A DNA stretch of 64,000 bases, taken from contig OZ024808.1 of the NCBI GenBank assembly GCA_964017045.1, positions 6,093,284 through 6,157,283 of the forward strand, given 5' to 3'. Origin of the DNA: Omphiscola glabra. Its lineage: Eukaryota; Mollusca; Gastropoda; Lymnaeidae. Position 1 is the stretch's first letter, and every line of letters begins with the position of its first letter. The notes under the pieces were generated by a model that ran no database searches, had not been told where the DNA came from, and saw only the letters and a program-made list of their open reading frames with translations. This document shows positions 20,601 to 33,017 of this stretch, one piece after another. The position numbers and the translations under genes are program-made.

Positions 20601-23430
20601 CCTTTAAGTTTCTTTACTGGCACATTTTTCTTTTAGCCTTTTTTTTGTTCCCCCCCCCCCCCCCCCCCGCGCATGCCACGGAAAATTGCTCTGCGTGCCA
20701 CGTTTCCAATTCACTGATGTGGACAATTGGTCAACTTTTATATCAATGGGATTTTAACGTGCATTGTTTTAGCCTGTTTGTTGACTTAGATCTATAACAT
20801 GTGTGTTGACCTAGTTTTTTAGTATGTGTGTTGACCTAGTTCTATAACTTGTGTGTTGATCTAGTTCTACAGCATGTGTGTTGACCTTGTTCTATAGCAT
20901 GCGTGTTCACCTAGTTTTATATCATGTGTGTTGACCTAGTTCTATAGTATGTGTGTTGACCTAGTTCTTTAGTCTGTTTGTTTACCTAGTTCTATATTAT
21001 GTGTGTTGACTTAATTCAAGCAGTGACATTCAAACCATACCTACTACGTTGTCTATGTTACTGATGTCACCAGTTAACTTAGTGACACGTACTCCCAATC
21101 CTTTTAACCCACCGTCACTTATTGGGAAAGTTTGTTAACGTTTCCAGAAGGGTCTACATTATTCTACATAGAGTGGAAATACTCTCTGGCCATTGAATTT
21201 CTAGACTCTGTTCTGGATGGGTTCCTACTTCCTCATTATAAATACGACGGTCGACTGTGACCGGCTGACTTACGAGACATAACAGACGTACAAGTGCCTA
21301 AGAAAACTTATACGTGTGTGTGTTTGTGGTTTATTATTTGTAATTTTCTAGTATTATACTATCTCACTTCTTGTACTGATATATAGTTTTTATATCTGTA
21401 TATTTGATTTTGTATTTTTATATAGCCTTAATAGTATAATTAAATTGATTATTGTTAATAATATAATATCACTGGCCTTGGGGCAGTTTTTCTTGTATAC
21501 TGGTTTACAGTCCTTTGTTAAGAATTGTTCATCAAACGAGCCAAATCTTAAGCAGATTAAATTTGTAAAGCCATATAATAGTACGTAACATTGTGTACAA
21601 ATTTGACTGTACACAAATCTGTCTGCTCTGTCATATACAAACCTGCTCTATGACGAATATGGTGAAATCCACATTTTGTCTGATCAACATGGGAATGAGC
21701 ACCGGAAGTAAGGTATGCAGGTGCTGCCACCTGTCCCTGTAAGGAATCAGGATGGCGGTTTTCTCCACTGGTTTGCAAATTTGAGGCACATGGTGTCCAC
21801 CATCTTGAAGCTCGGGGAATTCGGAGGCGATCTCGTGAGGTTCCATAGTGTTCATGTTTGGAACAAATGGCCCGACTGGATAAGTCAAGGTCAAGTTTAT
21901 TAACAGTATGAATCTATTGATCTGTTGTATTATAGCATATTGATCAGTTGTAGCATAGAATATTGGTCAGTTGTGACTTAGCATGGCATATTGGTCAGTT
22001 TTAGCATAGAATATTGGTCAGTTGTATCATAAAATATTGGTCAGTGGTAGCATAGAATATTGGTCAGTCGTAGCATAGAATATTGGTCAGTCGTAGCATA
22101 GAATATTGGTCAGTTGTATCATAAAATATTGGTCAGTTGTAGCATAGAATATTGGTCAGTTGTATCATAAAATATTGGTCAGTCGTAGCATAGAATATTG
22201 GTCAGTTGTATCATAAAATATTGGTCAGTCGTAGCATAGAATATTGGTCAATTGGATCATAAAATATTGGTCAGTTGTAGCATAGAATATTGGACAGTCG
22301 TAGCATAGAATATTGGACAGTTCTATCATAAAATATTGGTCAGTCGTAGCATAGAATATTGGTCAGTTGTATCATAAAATATTGGTCAGTCGTAGCATAG
22401 AATATTGGACAGTCGTAGCATAGAATATTGGTCAGTTGTATCATAAAATATTGGTCAGTTGTATCATAAAATATTGGTCACTCGTAGCATAGAATATTGG
22501 TCAGTTGTATCATAAAATGTTGGTCAGTCGTAGCATAAAATATTGGTCAGTCGTAGCATAGAATATTGCACAGTAGCATCATAGAATATTGGTCAGTTGT
22601 ATCATAAAATATTGGTCAGTTGTATCATAAAATGTTGGTCAGTCGTAGCATAAAATATTGGTCAGTCGTAGCATAGAATATTGGACAGTCGTAGCATAGA
22701 ATATTGGTCAGTTGCAGCATAGAATATTGGTCAGTTGTATCATAAAATATTGGTCAGTTGTATCATAAAATATTGGTCAGTCGTATCATAAAATATTGGT
22801 CAGTCGTAGCATAGAATATTGGTCAGTTGTAGCATAGAACATTGGTCAGTTGTATCATAAAATATTGATCAGTTATTTAATAGTACAGTCGTCGAAGATC
22901 AGCTGTGAGATTAAGGACCAAATATAATTATTATGTTATATATTTATTAAAATTTAGGATCATGCAAATTGCGATATAATCCAAATGTCGAAATGATGCA
23001 AATGTCGAAATGATGCAAATGTCGAAATAATGTAAATGTTCTAATTACCCAGTGACATAGGCGTTTCTGGACATCGCCTCTTTTTGACCTTTGTGTTTGA
23101 TTTCAGAAACTCCTGGTCGTTGGTTATAATTAATTCATCTTCCGTGGCCGCCCCTGGACAGTTGGACAACTCATATCGACTGGCCGAAGTTTCGGATGAC
23201 ACCCTGATCCTTAGAGCTCGACCCTTGGGGACGACCCTGATCAAATTGGCCATTACTTTTTCCATATCGGTGCCTGGGCCGCCTTGGCTGGGGACGATGA
23301 CATTGAGACATAATCCTAGGAATGAGAGAATCGCTAGACTCGCCACAACCCGGGGGAGCTTATGACGTCGTACACGCTCAGAGCTGACCCAGGAGCAGAG
23401 ACAGCAGACGATCCTGGACGGTAGACACAT
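17504..23430 (-). CDS. Beta-1,4-N-acetylgalactosaminyltransferase-like (bre-4-like), gene 1
   Basis: Join of complement 23049-23430, 21643-21875, 20029-20219, 18606-18728 and 17504-17666; phases agree and give 363 residues. Type II Golgi membrane glycosyltransferase of the beta4GalT/GT7 family: short tail with RVRRHKLPR, membrane anchor about residues 28-46, stem, then [42 protein letters not shown] (metal site, about 237-239), YSGLFGGV and FGWGAEDDD. Leu275 occupies the position of Tyr289 of bovine beta4GalT1, where Leu/Ile favours UDP-GalNAc. The 105-nt exon that in gene 2 carries the MxxH metal motif was not found between 17893 and 18526; because it is a multiple of three its absence keeps the frame ([11 protein letters not shown]). 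So gene 1 is either mis-assembled, has a diverged exon, or encodes an inactive enzyme. Confidence 0.75.
17960..18205. repeat. About 44-bp repeat in transferase gene 1 intron
   Basis: Five or six copies of cttaagaccttcctctttgt plus ccgttctctcgccatttgac. It lies where the missing 105-nt exon would be expected. Confidence 0.75.
18370..18545. repeat. About 12-bp repeat (aaatgccatcat)
   Basis: Degenerate tandem aaatgccatcaataaatgcc-type units in the intron downstream of exon 4 of gene 1. Confidence 0.7.
18606..18728 (-). CDS. Transferase gene 1, exon 4 (WGWG motif)
   Basis: Acceptor TTTCCGACAG|A, donor AGACAG|GTAAGT, 123 nt. Encodes [18 protein letters not shown] and [16 protein letters not shown], which contains the catalytic acidic cluster. 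Confidence 0.88.
18715..19012 (-). repeat. 43-bp repeat, seven copies, containing the exon 4 acceptor of gene 1
   Basis: cgytctgtcggaaacaagac occurs at 18725, 18768, 18811, 18854, 18897, 18940 and 18983. On - each copy reads TTTCCGACAG followed by AACGCTGTACAGTG, i.e. the acceptor plus the first ~14 bases of exon 4 (AACGCTCTACAGTG). Confidence 0.85.
19013..19560. other. Intron 3 of gene 1, nothing recognised
   Basis: AT-rich; an imperfect inverted stretch of ggaccgg strings around 19060-19165. Confidence 0.35.
19565..19860. repeat. 24-bp minisatellite in intron 3 of gene 1
   Basis: cacttggccactccagtctc plus gtgc, about 12 copies; four overlapping spurious open frames. Confidence 0.85.
20029..20219 (-). 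CDS. Transferase gene 1, exon 3 (DVD motif)
   Basis: Acceptor ATGTTGCAG|CTC, donor AACTC|GTGAGT, 191 nt, same length as in gene 2. Encodes [14 protein letters not shown] and [18 protein letters not shown]. Confidence 0.88.
20195..20545 (-). repeat. About 62-bp repeat, three copies, containing the exon 3 acceptor of gene 1; interrupted by a MITE
   Basis: gtaggtctgacctgrgagct copies at about 20202, 20265 and 20521. The first is the real exon edge; the second is split by the MITE at 20290-20476. Confidence 0.75.
20290..20476. mobile_element. MITE family A, copy 1
   Basis: Ends caggaccgaccct and gccggccctg; flanks gttgcaac and gctgcaac (8 bp, one mismatch). Internal sequence closely matches copy 2 (25951-26135). 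Confidence 0.75.
20755..21015. repeat. About 25-bp repeat in intron 2 of gene 1
   Basis: tgtgtgttgacctagttcta plus tagca, about ten copies. Confidence 0.75.
21016..21642. other. Intron 2 of gene 1, nothing further seen
   Basis: AT-rich unique sequence; open frames there are not family-like. Confidence 0.35.
21643..21875 (-). CDS. Transferase gene 1, exon 2
   Basis: Acceptor ACTTATCCAG|TC, donor GAGCAG|GTTTGT, 233 nt. Encodes [25 protein letters not shown] and FVIEQ, the nucleotide-sugar-binding half. Confidence 0.85.
21940..22880. repeat. About 23-bp minisatellite in intron 1 of gene 1
   Basis: atattggtcagttgtagcat plus aga and the variant with atcataaa; about 40 copies. Confidence 0.88.
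23049..23430 (-). CDS. Transferase gene 1, exon 1 (start, membrane anchor, stem)
   Basis: ATG at 23430-23428; 127 codons plus G before donor GTAATT. Basic residues then the hydrophobic stretch [19 protein letters not shown], and CPETPMSL at the end, matching the CPExSPLL start of the catalytic domain in the family. Confidence 0.75.
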
Positions 23431-23624
23431 GAAGCCTGGAGGATAGGGAGCAAAGGTGAACTAGGTAACTGAGGGTCACGTGATACTAATTGTACAGTCT
23501 TAAAGCTGTTACATGGTAGGCTAACTAAATAAGGTCATGGCAATGTCAAGGACAAGCGGCACCTGGTGCGAGGCCGGAAATGGTGTCGCCAATTACATAG
23601 AAAATAGTGTCCCCGGGGTGGCAC

Positions 23625-23965
23625 TGACCCTAGCTAAGCCAATTGAAGCAACCCACATCCCCCACACACAGGGGGGTGGCACTGACCCTAGCTAAGCCAA
23701 TTGAAGCAACCCACATCCCCCACACACAGGGGGGAGGCACTGACCCTAGCTAAGCCAATTGAAACAACCCACATCCCCCACACACAGGGGGGTGGCACTG
23801 ACCCTAGCTAAGATAATTGAAACAACCCACATCCCCGACATACAGGGGGGGTGGCACTGACACTAGCTAAGCCAATTTAAGCAACCCACATCTCCCACAC
23901 ACAAATGATGGCACTGACCCTAGCTAAGCCAATTGAAGCAACCCACATCCCCCACACACAGGGGG
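23625..23965. repeat. 58-bp minisatellite upstream of gene 1
   Basis: Six copies of a unit with cactgaccctagctaagcca and cccccacacacagggggg. Confidence 0.85.
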
Positions 23966-24164
23966 GGGGGAGGTGGTAGTTTTAATCATAAGGGTGGTTG
24001 GCGAGCATTCAGTCTCTGAGATAGGAACTATGCAACAATTCAAACAGGACCAAAAAAATGGGGGTGGGTAGGGAGATGTTAGCACGCGTGAAAAACAAAA
24101 GATTAACCACTCTTATTGTTTGTCATTCATTGCAATAGAAATCTATTTGTGTCATTTATGCTAC

Positions 24165-24385
24165 ACCATTGCTTCTCAGGACCAATGTCATCATAGTTTA
24201 ACTTCTCAGGACCAATGTCATCACAGTTTTACACCATTGCTTTCAGGACCAATGTCATCATAGTTTTACACCATTGCTTTCAGGACCAATGTCATCATAG
24301 TTTTACATCATTGCTTTCAGGACCAATGTCATCATAGTTTTACATCATTGCTTTCAGGACCAATGTCATCATAGTTTTACAGGCA
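24165..24385. repeat. 37-bp repeat
   Basis: caggaccaatgtcatcatag plus ttttacaccattgcttt, six copies. Confidence 0.85.
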
Positions 24386-25320
24386 CAAGATTGAAATTCT
24401 TTCTCCCGATTTTTCCTTTACGGAAGAATTTGCACACCTTTAGGGGAAAAACTGTTCGACTGGAGTGGTGGGGTGCATTAAACTGATTTATTTCCTGTGG
24501 ATGGTGGCGTGGTGGGGTGCATTAAACTGATTTATTGGCTGGGGTGGATGGCATAAAGCACAAAAGATTTAAGCTTCACTGGCAAAACTATTTTTTTAAA
24601 CAAACTTTTGTCTATTTAGCGATTTAACAGTATTGATTTGAATAATCTCTTCAGATCAATCTTCAACTAAAACATCGCCACTGTTTGTCATATTAGTAAT
24701 TTTGACTTCTTACATTAGTTGAAATAAGTTCAACATCGATCTGTTGGATTGCTTCATCGTCAAATGTTTCTAGTCTGGTCAACTAGGACCTTATCGCGTA
24801 TACACTAGGAGCTTGTACAAGACATGATGAACTTTGAACTTTCGTATCTTTCTAATGAAAGAAGATAGATCAACACGGATTTTAAAATAAATAACCTGTC
24901 ATTCTCAGCAGAACAGTAATAAGTTTGGGCAGTGACGTGTTAGTTTTGGACTTTATTATTATAATGGATAGATGGCCGTTGTAGAATAGTGTTTTGTGTG
25001 TTGATTTGTATAACGAATTGAATTAATAATAAATAAACTTATAGCATCCAACGCGATATTCAGTATTTGATTGTTGTTATCAGTTGCACTGGTCCGTTTG
25101 AGAGACTAAAAGATCCAACACGTAAGCACCTGACATCAAAAGTTAGATGAACGCAAGGTATTAAGTACTACAACTCGTCATTGGGGACCCGTCTGAACTC
25201 GTCCGAAGGTGTGAAGTATCCTGGCCCATCTGTCCGAAGCTGTGTGAAGTGCTCGTCGGAAGCTGTGTCTCCTGTCCCAACTGAAGCACCTGTCAGATGC
25301 TATGAACCGCTGATTGGTGT
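24386..25320. other. Intergenic, no gene seen
   Basis: A 60-bp near-duplicate (gtggggtgcattaaactgat) at 24465-24540; otherwise unique, AT-rich. Confidence 0.4.
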
Positions 25321-25800
25321 ATTCCACTGAGCTTTACACCGCCTTTTCCTGTTGCCGCCGCTGACATACCCCGCTGTTGCTGTAGACCGCAGTGGCTATT
25401 GACCGCTGTTGCAATACACCGCTGTTTGTCCCGCTGATTGCTGTGTCCCGCTGATTGCTGTGTCCTGCTGATTGCTGTGTCCCACTGATTACTGTATACC
25501 GCTGTTGCTGGACACCGCTGTTGTCATAGCCGTTGAGTACCGCCCCCGCTGAGTGCTGTACACCGCTATTGCATTTAACGCTGTTGCCGGATCCCTCGGC
25601 TGCTGTATCCGCTATCCGTGACACGAAACAAATCACTTTGACGCCATCAGACCATCACCGCACCTACTTCCAGATCAGCACTGTGCTGCTACCAGATGAT
25701 CACTGTGCCGCCACCAGATCATCACTGCACTTACGACCAGATCATCGCCGTACCTACGACAGGATCGTCCCTGCAACTACGACCTGATTATCACAGGGCC
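25321..25800. repeat. Degenerate short repeats
   Basis: 25340-25560: variants of gctgattgctgtgtcccgct; 25670-25800: variants of accagatcatcactgtgccg. Open frames on both strands are low-complexity and not genes. Confidence 0.6.
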
Positions 25801-25950
25801 TGCTACCGGGTGGACAACGTGAATCCAAACCGGACACTACACTGGCACACGTTATCGCTTAAAAATTGTGACATTGTTAATATTTTGTGTGGCGAGGTCA
25901 AGCACAAGTCAAGTCAAGCACAGTTAAGTAAAATATTAGGTACATAAGTA

Positions 25951-26135
25951 CAGGGCCGGCCCTAACAATTGCGGGGCCCTATGCGAAACGGATTGCGCGG
26001 GGCCCAGTCTGGGTAGGGATAAGGATAATAAGTGAAAATTAAGATTTTGTAATAGAAAATAAATTCGCGCGGGGCCTATGAAAGTGCGGGGCCTATTGCG
26101 GCCGCATAGGTTGCAGTGGCCTAAGGCCGGCCCTG
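25951..26135. mobile_element. MITE family A, copy 2
   Basis: Ends cagggccggccct and aggccggccctg; perfect 8-bp flanking duplication cataagta (25943-25950 and 26136-26143). The 8-bp size suggests hAT-type mobilisation. Confidence 0.85.
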
Positions 26136-26143
26136 CATAAGTA

Positions 26144-26755
26144 GTAATTTTCATATTTTGATAAGAATATGAATTTAAATTGTGTTTTGGTTAATTAAAA
26201 AAATCGAAAAGTATGATAGTAAAGTATTATCTCACCAGAACAGCAGTAAGTATGGGTAGTCGAGAAGTATGATAGTAGAGTATTATCTCACCAGAACAGC
26301 AGTAAGTTTGAGCAGTCAAAAAGTATGGCAGAAAAGTAGGATTTAAACTGAGGATATTTGACTGTTGTCCCAGCCATTGCTAAAACTAATTCTTATCTAA
26401 CATAAAGTTGTAAAACTAGAACAGTCCATTTTGAAATTGTAGAGAACCTGCAGAATTGCTGAAAGGGTCTCCACTCTCTATGGCAGGGACACTAGTTTAC
26501 GCAGCGTCGGCACAGTGGTGGAGGGGGAACAGTGCAGCCAGAACTCGAGCCGACATCCCCACTGGCACTGGCTACACAGCTAGCAAAAATATTACTTGAA
26601 GTTAAATTATAAATTAGGAAGTTTTAGTGATTTGAAAATGTGTTTGGTTTTACAAACATGACATTTAGGCGTCACGAGAGACTTTTTCGGGAAACCGGTT
26701 ACATAATGAAAAACGGGACATACTCGTTTTTACGCGACGTTTTATCACCCTAATG
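26144..26755. other. Intergenic, no gene seen
   Basis: A 60-bp duplicate around 26222-26320 (tattatctcaccagaacagc). Confidence 0.4.
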
Positions 26756-27140
26756 TAACTGTAGGACATGAACATGTAATGTAACAGTAGGATAAGAAAA
26801 TGTAACTGTAGGACACACACTTGTAATGTAACTGTAGAACCAGAACATGTAATTAAATCACACGAAAATGTAATGTAATAGATCAGGAACATGTAACTGT
26901 AGGACACAAACATGTAATGTAGCTGTAGGACACAAACATGTAACTGAAGGACACAAACATGTAATGTAACTGTAGAACACAAACATGTAATGTAACTGTA
27001 GGACACAGACATGTAATGTAACTGTAGGACACAGACATGTAATGTAACTGTAGGACACAAACATGCAATGTAACTTTATGACACAGACATGTAATGTAAC
27101 TGTAGGACACAGACATGTAATGTAACTTTAGGATACACAC
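26756..27140. repeat. 25-bp minisatellite
   Basis: acatgtaatgtaactgtagg plus acaca, about 16 copies. Three spurious - strand frames. Confidence 0.85.
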
Positions 27141-27714
27141 ACGTCCCTAAATTTAGATGGGATCTACCCTTGTGTCAGAATACTGACCTAGCATCAAGGT
27201 TGGAGGTAGAGTTATAGTTATAGATTTCTGGTTTGAAGTTAAAAAAAATGAATTATTTTAAAATTAAATTTTAACGTTATTTTTCCTAACCCCCCCCCCC
27301 CACCCCTTTTTTCCACATAGTAGCAGACGTGTTTTTTAAAACTACTTTACTTTTTTAAATTTTTGATTACACAGCTGCCATCTTTATAGCCACGAAATTT
27401 CTGTCGTCATGGCAACAAAGATGGCTACGGTGTGTGTGTGGGGAGGGTGGGGGAGTGGATAATAGTGCAAAAAAGGGGAATGATAGGCGCAGATTGCTTA
27501 AATTTTCGTTTTTTTTTTAAATTTCTTTTGTCTGCCGAAGAAGTCTTTAGTCGAAACGTTGTCTTTTGATTTCACTTTTTTCCAACTATTTAATTTCCTT
27601 CTAATCTCAACGCTGTACTTTTCTGTTCAAAACTTAGGACAATGAAGAAGAACCTACTGTCTTTTCTAATTTACTGTTACTATTTAGATTTATTGACTAG
27701 CTTGAATATCTACA
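27141..27714. other. Intergenic, no gene seen
   Basis: Contains a C run at 27290-27302 and a T run near 27510. Confidence 0.35.
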
Positions 27715-28858
27715 GTATCCGACAATCACTTGCGTACCATCCGACAATCACTTGCGTACCATCCGACAATCACTTGCGTACCATCCGACCATCACTTACA
27801 TACAATCCGACCATCACTTACATACCAACCGACCATCACATACATACTATCCGACCATCACATACATACTATCCGACCATCACATACATACCATCCAACC
27901 ATCACTTACATACAATCCGACCATCACTAACATACCATACGACCATCACTTACATACAATCCGACCATCACTTACATACCAACCGACCATCACATACATA
28001 CTATCCGACCATCACATACATACCATCCAACCATCACTTACATACAATCCGACCATCACTAACATACCATACGACAATCACTTACATACCATCCGACAAT
28101 CACTTGCGTACCATCCGACCATCACACACATACCATCCGACCATCACTTACATACCATCCGACCATCACTTACATACCATCCGATCATCACTTACATACC
28201 ACCCGACCATCACTTACATACCATCCGACCATCACTTACATATCATCCAACCATCACTTACATACCATCCGACCATCACTAACATACCATACGACAATCA
28301 CTTACATACCATCCGACAATCACTTGCGTACCATCCGACCATCACACACATACCATCCGACCATCACTTACATACCATCCGACCATCACTTACATATCAT
28401 CCAACCATCACTTACATACCATCCGACCATCACTTACATACCATTCGACCAGGACTTACATACCATCCGACCATCACTTACATACCATCCGACAATCACT
28501 TGCGTACCATCCGACCATCACACACATACCATCCGAACATCACTTACATATCATCCGCATCACTTACATACCATCCGACCATCACTTACATATCATCCGA
28601 CCATCACTTACATACCATCCGACCATCACTTACATATCATCCGACCATCACTTAAGTACCATCCGACCATCACTTACATACCATTCGACCAGGACTTACA
28701 TACCATCCGACCATCACTTACATATCATCCGACCATCACTTACGTACCATCCGACCATCACTTTCATACCATTCGACCAGGACTTACATACCATCCGACC
28801 ATCACTTACAAACCATCCGAACATCACTTACATACCATTCGACCAGGACTTACATACC
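27715..28858. repeat. 22-bp minisatellite, about 52 copies
   Basis: accatccgaccatcacttac plus at. Stop-free in two or three frames on +, giving frames up to 337 codons that are not genes. Confidence 0.92.
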
Positions 28859-29455
28859 TATGCCAGTGTCTCGATTCAGCAAAGATTTCAAATAATAAAG
28901 TAGTCCGGTGCTTCCAGTATTGAAGTTATCCTTGTTTTAATCCTGTGACCGTTATTCTCCCATGACATCCAGGTTTAGTCCAAGTCCATATTGCCACCGG
29001 AACACATTGTTCAATTATTGAATCCGTCTATCTCCACGGTCGTGTTCGTTGCTAACAGGCGGCACAAGACATGACAAGTCGGCGTGTTGACAGGAGGAAT
29101 AACATTGTTTGGTAACCTGGCTACCCCCCCCCCCCCACCCCACAACCTACAGCTCGCTCTAAAAGGTAAGAATAATTCTCTTGGGGCCAATTGACACGCG
29201 AGATTACGGGAGGTATGACCGTTTATGGGTTCTTTTGATAAGTTGATCCAGTTAATAAATAGGCAAATAGTCAATGTCCAAGATTAGGCATGATCTCTCA
29301 AGTTAAAACCTGGAAATAGGTCAACAATGTCAATCATGTATTTGTTATTCGCTTAGTTATATTACAGAGTGCTCTTTGGAACAACGAAAATGCCACAGCT
29401 TGAGAACCGCTGATCTTTTCATTACTGTGTGTTGCATGGAATGGTTGATGCGTTC
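28859..29455. other. Intergenic, no gene seen
   Basis: A C run at 29125-29138; nothing recognised. Confidence 0.35.
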
Positions 29456-29459
29456 TTCT

Positions 29460-30110
29460 CTCCAGGTACATGGCTCAATCTACTCCAGGTACATAGTTCA
29501 ACTTACTCCAGGTACATAGTTCAACTTACTCCAGGTACATAGTTCAACTTACTCCAGGTACATAGTTCAACTTACTCCAGGTACATAGTTCAACTTACTC
29601 CAGGTACATAGTTCAACTTACTCCAGGTACATGGTTCAACTTACTTCAGGTACATAGTTCAACTTACACCAGGTACATAGTTCAACTTACTCCAGGTAAA
29701 TGGTTCAACTTACTCCAGGTACATAGTTCAACTTACACCAGGTACATAGTTCAACTTACTCCAGGTACATAGTTCAACTTACTCCAGGTACATAGTTCAA
29801 CTTAATCCAGGTACATAGTTAAACTTACTCCAGGTACATAGTTCAACTTACTCCAGGTACATGGCTCAATCTACTCCAGGTACATAGTTCAACTTACTCC
29901 AGGTACATGGCTTAACTTACTCCAGGTACATAGTTCAACTTACTCCAGTTACATAGTTCAACTTACTCCAGGTACATGGCTCAATCTACTCCAGGTACAT
30001 GGCTCAACTTACTCCAGGTACATAGCTCAACCTAATCCAGGTACATGGTTCAACTTAGTTCAGGTACATGGCTCAACATACTCCAGGTACATGGCTAAAC
30101 TTACTAGCCA
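29460..30110. repeat. 23-bp minisatellite, about 28 copies
   Basis: ctccaggtacatagttcaac plus tta. Confidence 0.9.
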
Positions 30111-30360
30111 GGTATTCTATAGAATGCCACCAAAGGGCTTAAGTCAACCATGAAATATTCAACACAACGTGGATTGGGCATCATAAAAATGAATCAATAT
30201 AAGTGACCCACAAGCTAATAGTACGTAACATAGGTCATAGGTCAATTGTTTTGAGTATGAATCTGGTATCACAAACTTTACAACATTCTCGTCTTTTCTT
30301 TTTATAGCAGTCTTAACTAGAAAATTAAGAACTAGGGTCATCAAACTTAGGCTTACGGGA

Positions 30361-31110
30361 CAGAAATATGCTCAGTGTGCAAAGGAATTCCTTCATATTT
30401 TTTCCATATGTGGTCCGAACCTCAAACGTGTCTGTGGGACAGTGAACCGCACCTCCCCCCCCCCTCCAAGAAATTTCGGACGCTAAGGTCCGCCCCCCCC
30501 CCATTAAAAAATCTGAGGATCCCCGATTTGGAATATCATTTTTTATACACTGCTCAACCACTCAGTGTTACACACGCACTGACAGCTAGACAGATGGTTA
30601 GCAAACAACGGGATGTTATGGCAATGCTTATCAGCCCGTCTGTGGGGGGGGGGGGGGGGTGTGTGTGTGTGTGTCAGTGTTCAATGAACTAAAGAAATCA
30701 GAACCGATAAACAGGCTGTTATAGTTCAGCCTGTGCTTCGGCCTATTTGTACCTTTAACTTTAACGTAGAGCTATTTTTAACCACCACAACTTGTCTTGT
30801 TAATATGGCGGTGATATTGACGCCAGAAATATGCTCAGTGTGCAAAGGAATTCCTTCATATTTTTTCCATATGTGGTCCTTACCTCAAACGTGTCTGTGG
30901 GACAGTGAACCGCACCTCCCCCCCCCTCCAAGAAATTTCGGACGCTAAGGTCCGCCCCCCCCCCATTAAAAAATCTGAGGATCCCCGATTTGGAATATCA
31001 TTTTTTATACGCTGCTCAACCACTCAGTGTTACACACGCACTGACAGCTAGACAGATGGTTAGCAAACAACGGGATGTTATGGCAATGCTTATCAGCCCG
31101 TCTGTGGGGG

Positions 31111-31143
<33 letters not shown>

Positions 31144-31292
31144 AGTGTTCAATGAACTAAAGAAATCAGAACCGATAAACAGGCTGTTATAGTTCAGCCT
31201 GTGCTTCGGCCTATTTGTACCTTTAACTTTAACGTAGAGCTATTTTTAACCACCACAACTTGTCTTGTTAATATGGCGGTGATATTGACGCC
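30361..31292. repeat. Direct tandem duplication, 463-bp unit, two copies
   Basis: Copy 1 30361-30823, copy 2 30824-31292; nearly identical apart from the length of the G and (GT) runs (30642-30675 and 31106-31142). No coding capacity seen. Confidence 0.9.
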
Positions 31293-31464
31293 ACCGAGTG
31301 AATGTGCCGTGTCACTCCATCCCTGCCCTCACCTTTCTTGGCTGTGAAAAGGTTGTTTAAATTCGCAATTTCTAGAGTTTCTGTACGTGCTGCGTTGGTT
31401 CCTATCTATAGGCTGCGTGCTTTCTTATTAGCAAGACATAACTATACAAATAGAGACAAGGAAA

Positions 31465-31541
31465 AGTAGAGAAAGAGAGAGAAAGAGAGAGAGAGAGAGA
31501 AAGAGAGAGAAAGACAGAGAAAGGGAGAGAAAGAGAAAGAA

Positions 31542-31581
<40 letters not shown>

Positions 31582-31607
31582 GGATAGAAAGAGAGAGAAA
31601 GAGAGAT
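31465..31607. repeat. (GA)n-rich microsatellite
   Basis: gagagaaagagaga-type run, purine-only on +. Confidence 0.9.
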
Positions 31608-31794
31608 ATTTTTCTTAACGAGACGCTGTATAATTGTGTGTAAATTGATATTTGTATTCTGAGAAGTGTACTTGCTGCAAGTTGATCAAGTTTTTATTTT
31701 TTTTTCTGTATTTGAATTAGTATAGAAATGTATTTGTGTAATTACTGTATTTTACAGACTACAAGACGCACCTGAATTTTTGAGGCAATTTTTC

Positions 31795-32068
31795 GACAAC
31801 TATGACCAATGGTCACTACCACTCTGACCAATGGTCACTACCGCTATGACCAATGGTCACTACCACTATGACCAATGGTCACTACCACTATGACCAATGG
31901 TCACTACCGCTATGACCAATGGTCACTACCACTATGACCAATGGTCACTACCACCTTGACCAAAGGTCACTACCACTATGACCAATGGTAACTACCACTA
32001 TGACCAATGGTCACTCCCACTATGGCCAATGGTCACTACCACTATGACCAATGGTCACTACCACTATT
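31795..32068. repeat. 22-bp minisatellite
   Basis: gtcactaccactatgaccaa plus tg, 12-13 copies. Confidence 0.9.
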
Positions 32069-33017
32069 TATCTGGAAGTAGTGCAAAAAGCGAGGGCAAC
32101 GAAGGGTCTTGACCCTACCCAAATTGTTTTGGATAATTTCAAAATCAAGTAATAGATTTTGAAGTCTACATAAAATTCAGTGTTTTTATTTATCTGTTTG
32201 ATGGAGGGATGGAATTCGTCAAACTTCCGGGGAGGCATTGTTGCGCTCAGTGTCATACACAAACTGAATTCACTACAGTTGTGGCGGGTTCCAAGGGTAA
32301 TCATTTCGCACATGCTTAGATTCAACCCCGTACTGTCCCATTATCGGTGTGCGGGATAGGGCGGGGGGGGGGGGGGGAAGAAATTAGAATTCTTTTATGT
32401 CAATGAGATGTTTACAAAAGACACCTTATTAATGTGTTATTTAACTAAGGGACATCTTATAAAAATAAAGTATTCATTAACCAATATTCAGTTGTTTGAA
32501 ATGTATTTTTGGAATTTCAAACTACTAAAACATTCTTTAGATAAATTACAAATTGCCTCTTCCATAAACTTCAAAACTGTTTTTAAAAAATCCAAAGAAT
32601 TCATTTTTAATTTGACGATGGAAGAAGAATTTTTAAAAAAATTATAAAACTTGTGTCAAAATATGGAATTGACTGGCGTAATAATCGAAATTCTAGCTCA
32701 GAAAGATAGGGGGTGGGGGTGGGGAATTGGACGATGTTAACTTTTTACTGAATTCTAAACTGAAATAAAACCAAAAAAAAAAAAAAACTTAATTTTTTTA
32801 AAAAATCATGCAAATGGGTGTGGCAGATTTGTTTATTGTTCTGATATTAAAAAGAGAAGAGCATTTCTGCTCCCAATACCCGATCATCCGAAACGAAAAA
32901 ACCCGGTACACATTACCAACCCCTTGGGAGAGGGGACCAGGCCCCGCAAAACCTAGACCCTAGGGGTGGAAGCGAACGTCCCAAACTCACAGCACTCCTT
33001 GCAAGTACTATTATATT
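32069..33017. other. Intergenic, no gene seen
   Basis: AT-rich unique sequence; short frames only. Confidence 0.35.

Noticed and set aside
27642..28923. 337-codon frame (TYHPTITYIPSDHH repeats)
   Set aside because: Product of the 22-bp satellite; the unit length shifts frame and alternative frames are equally open.
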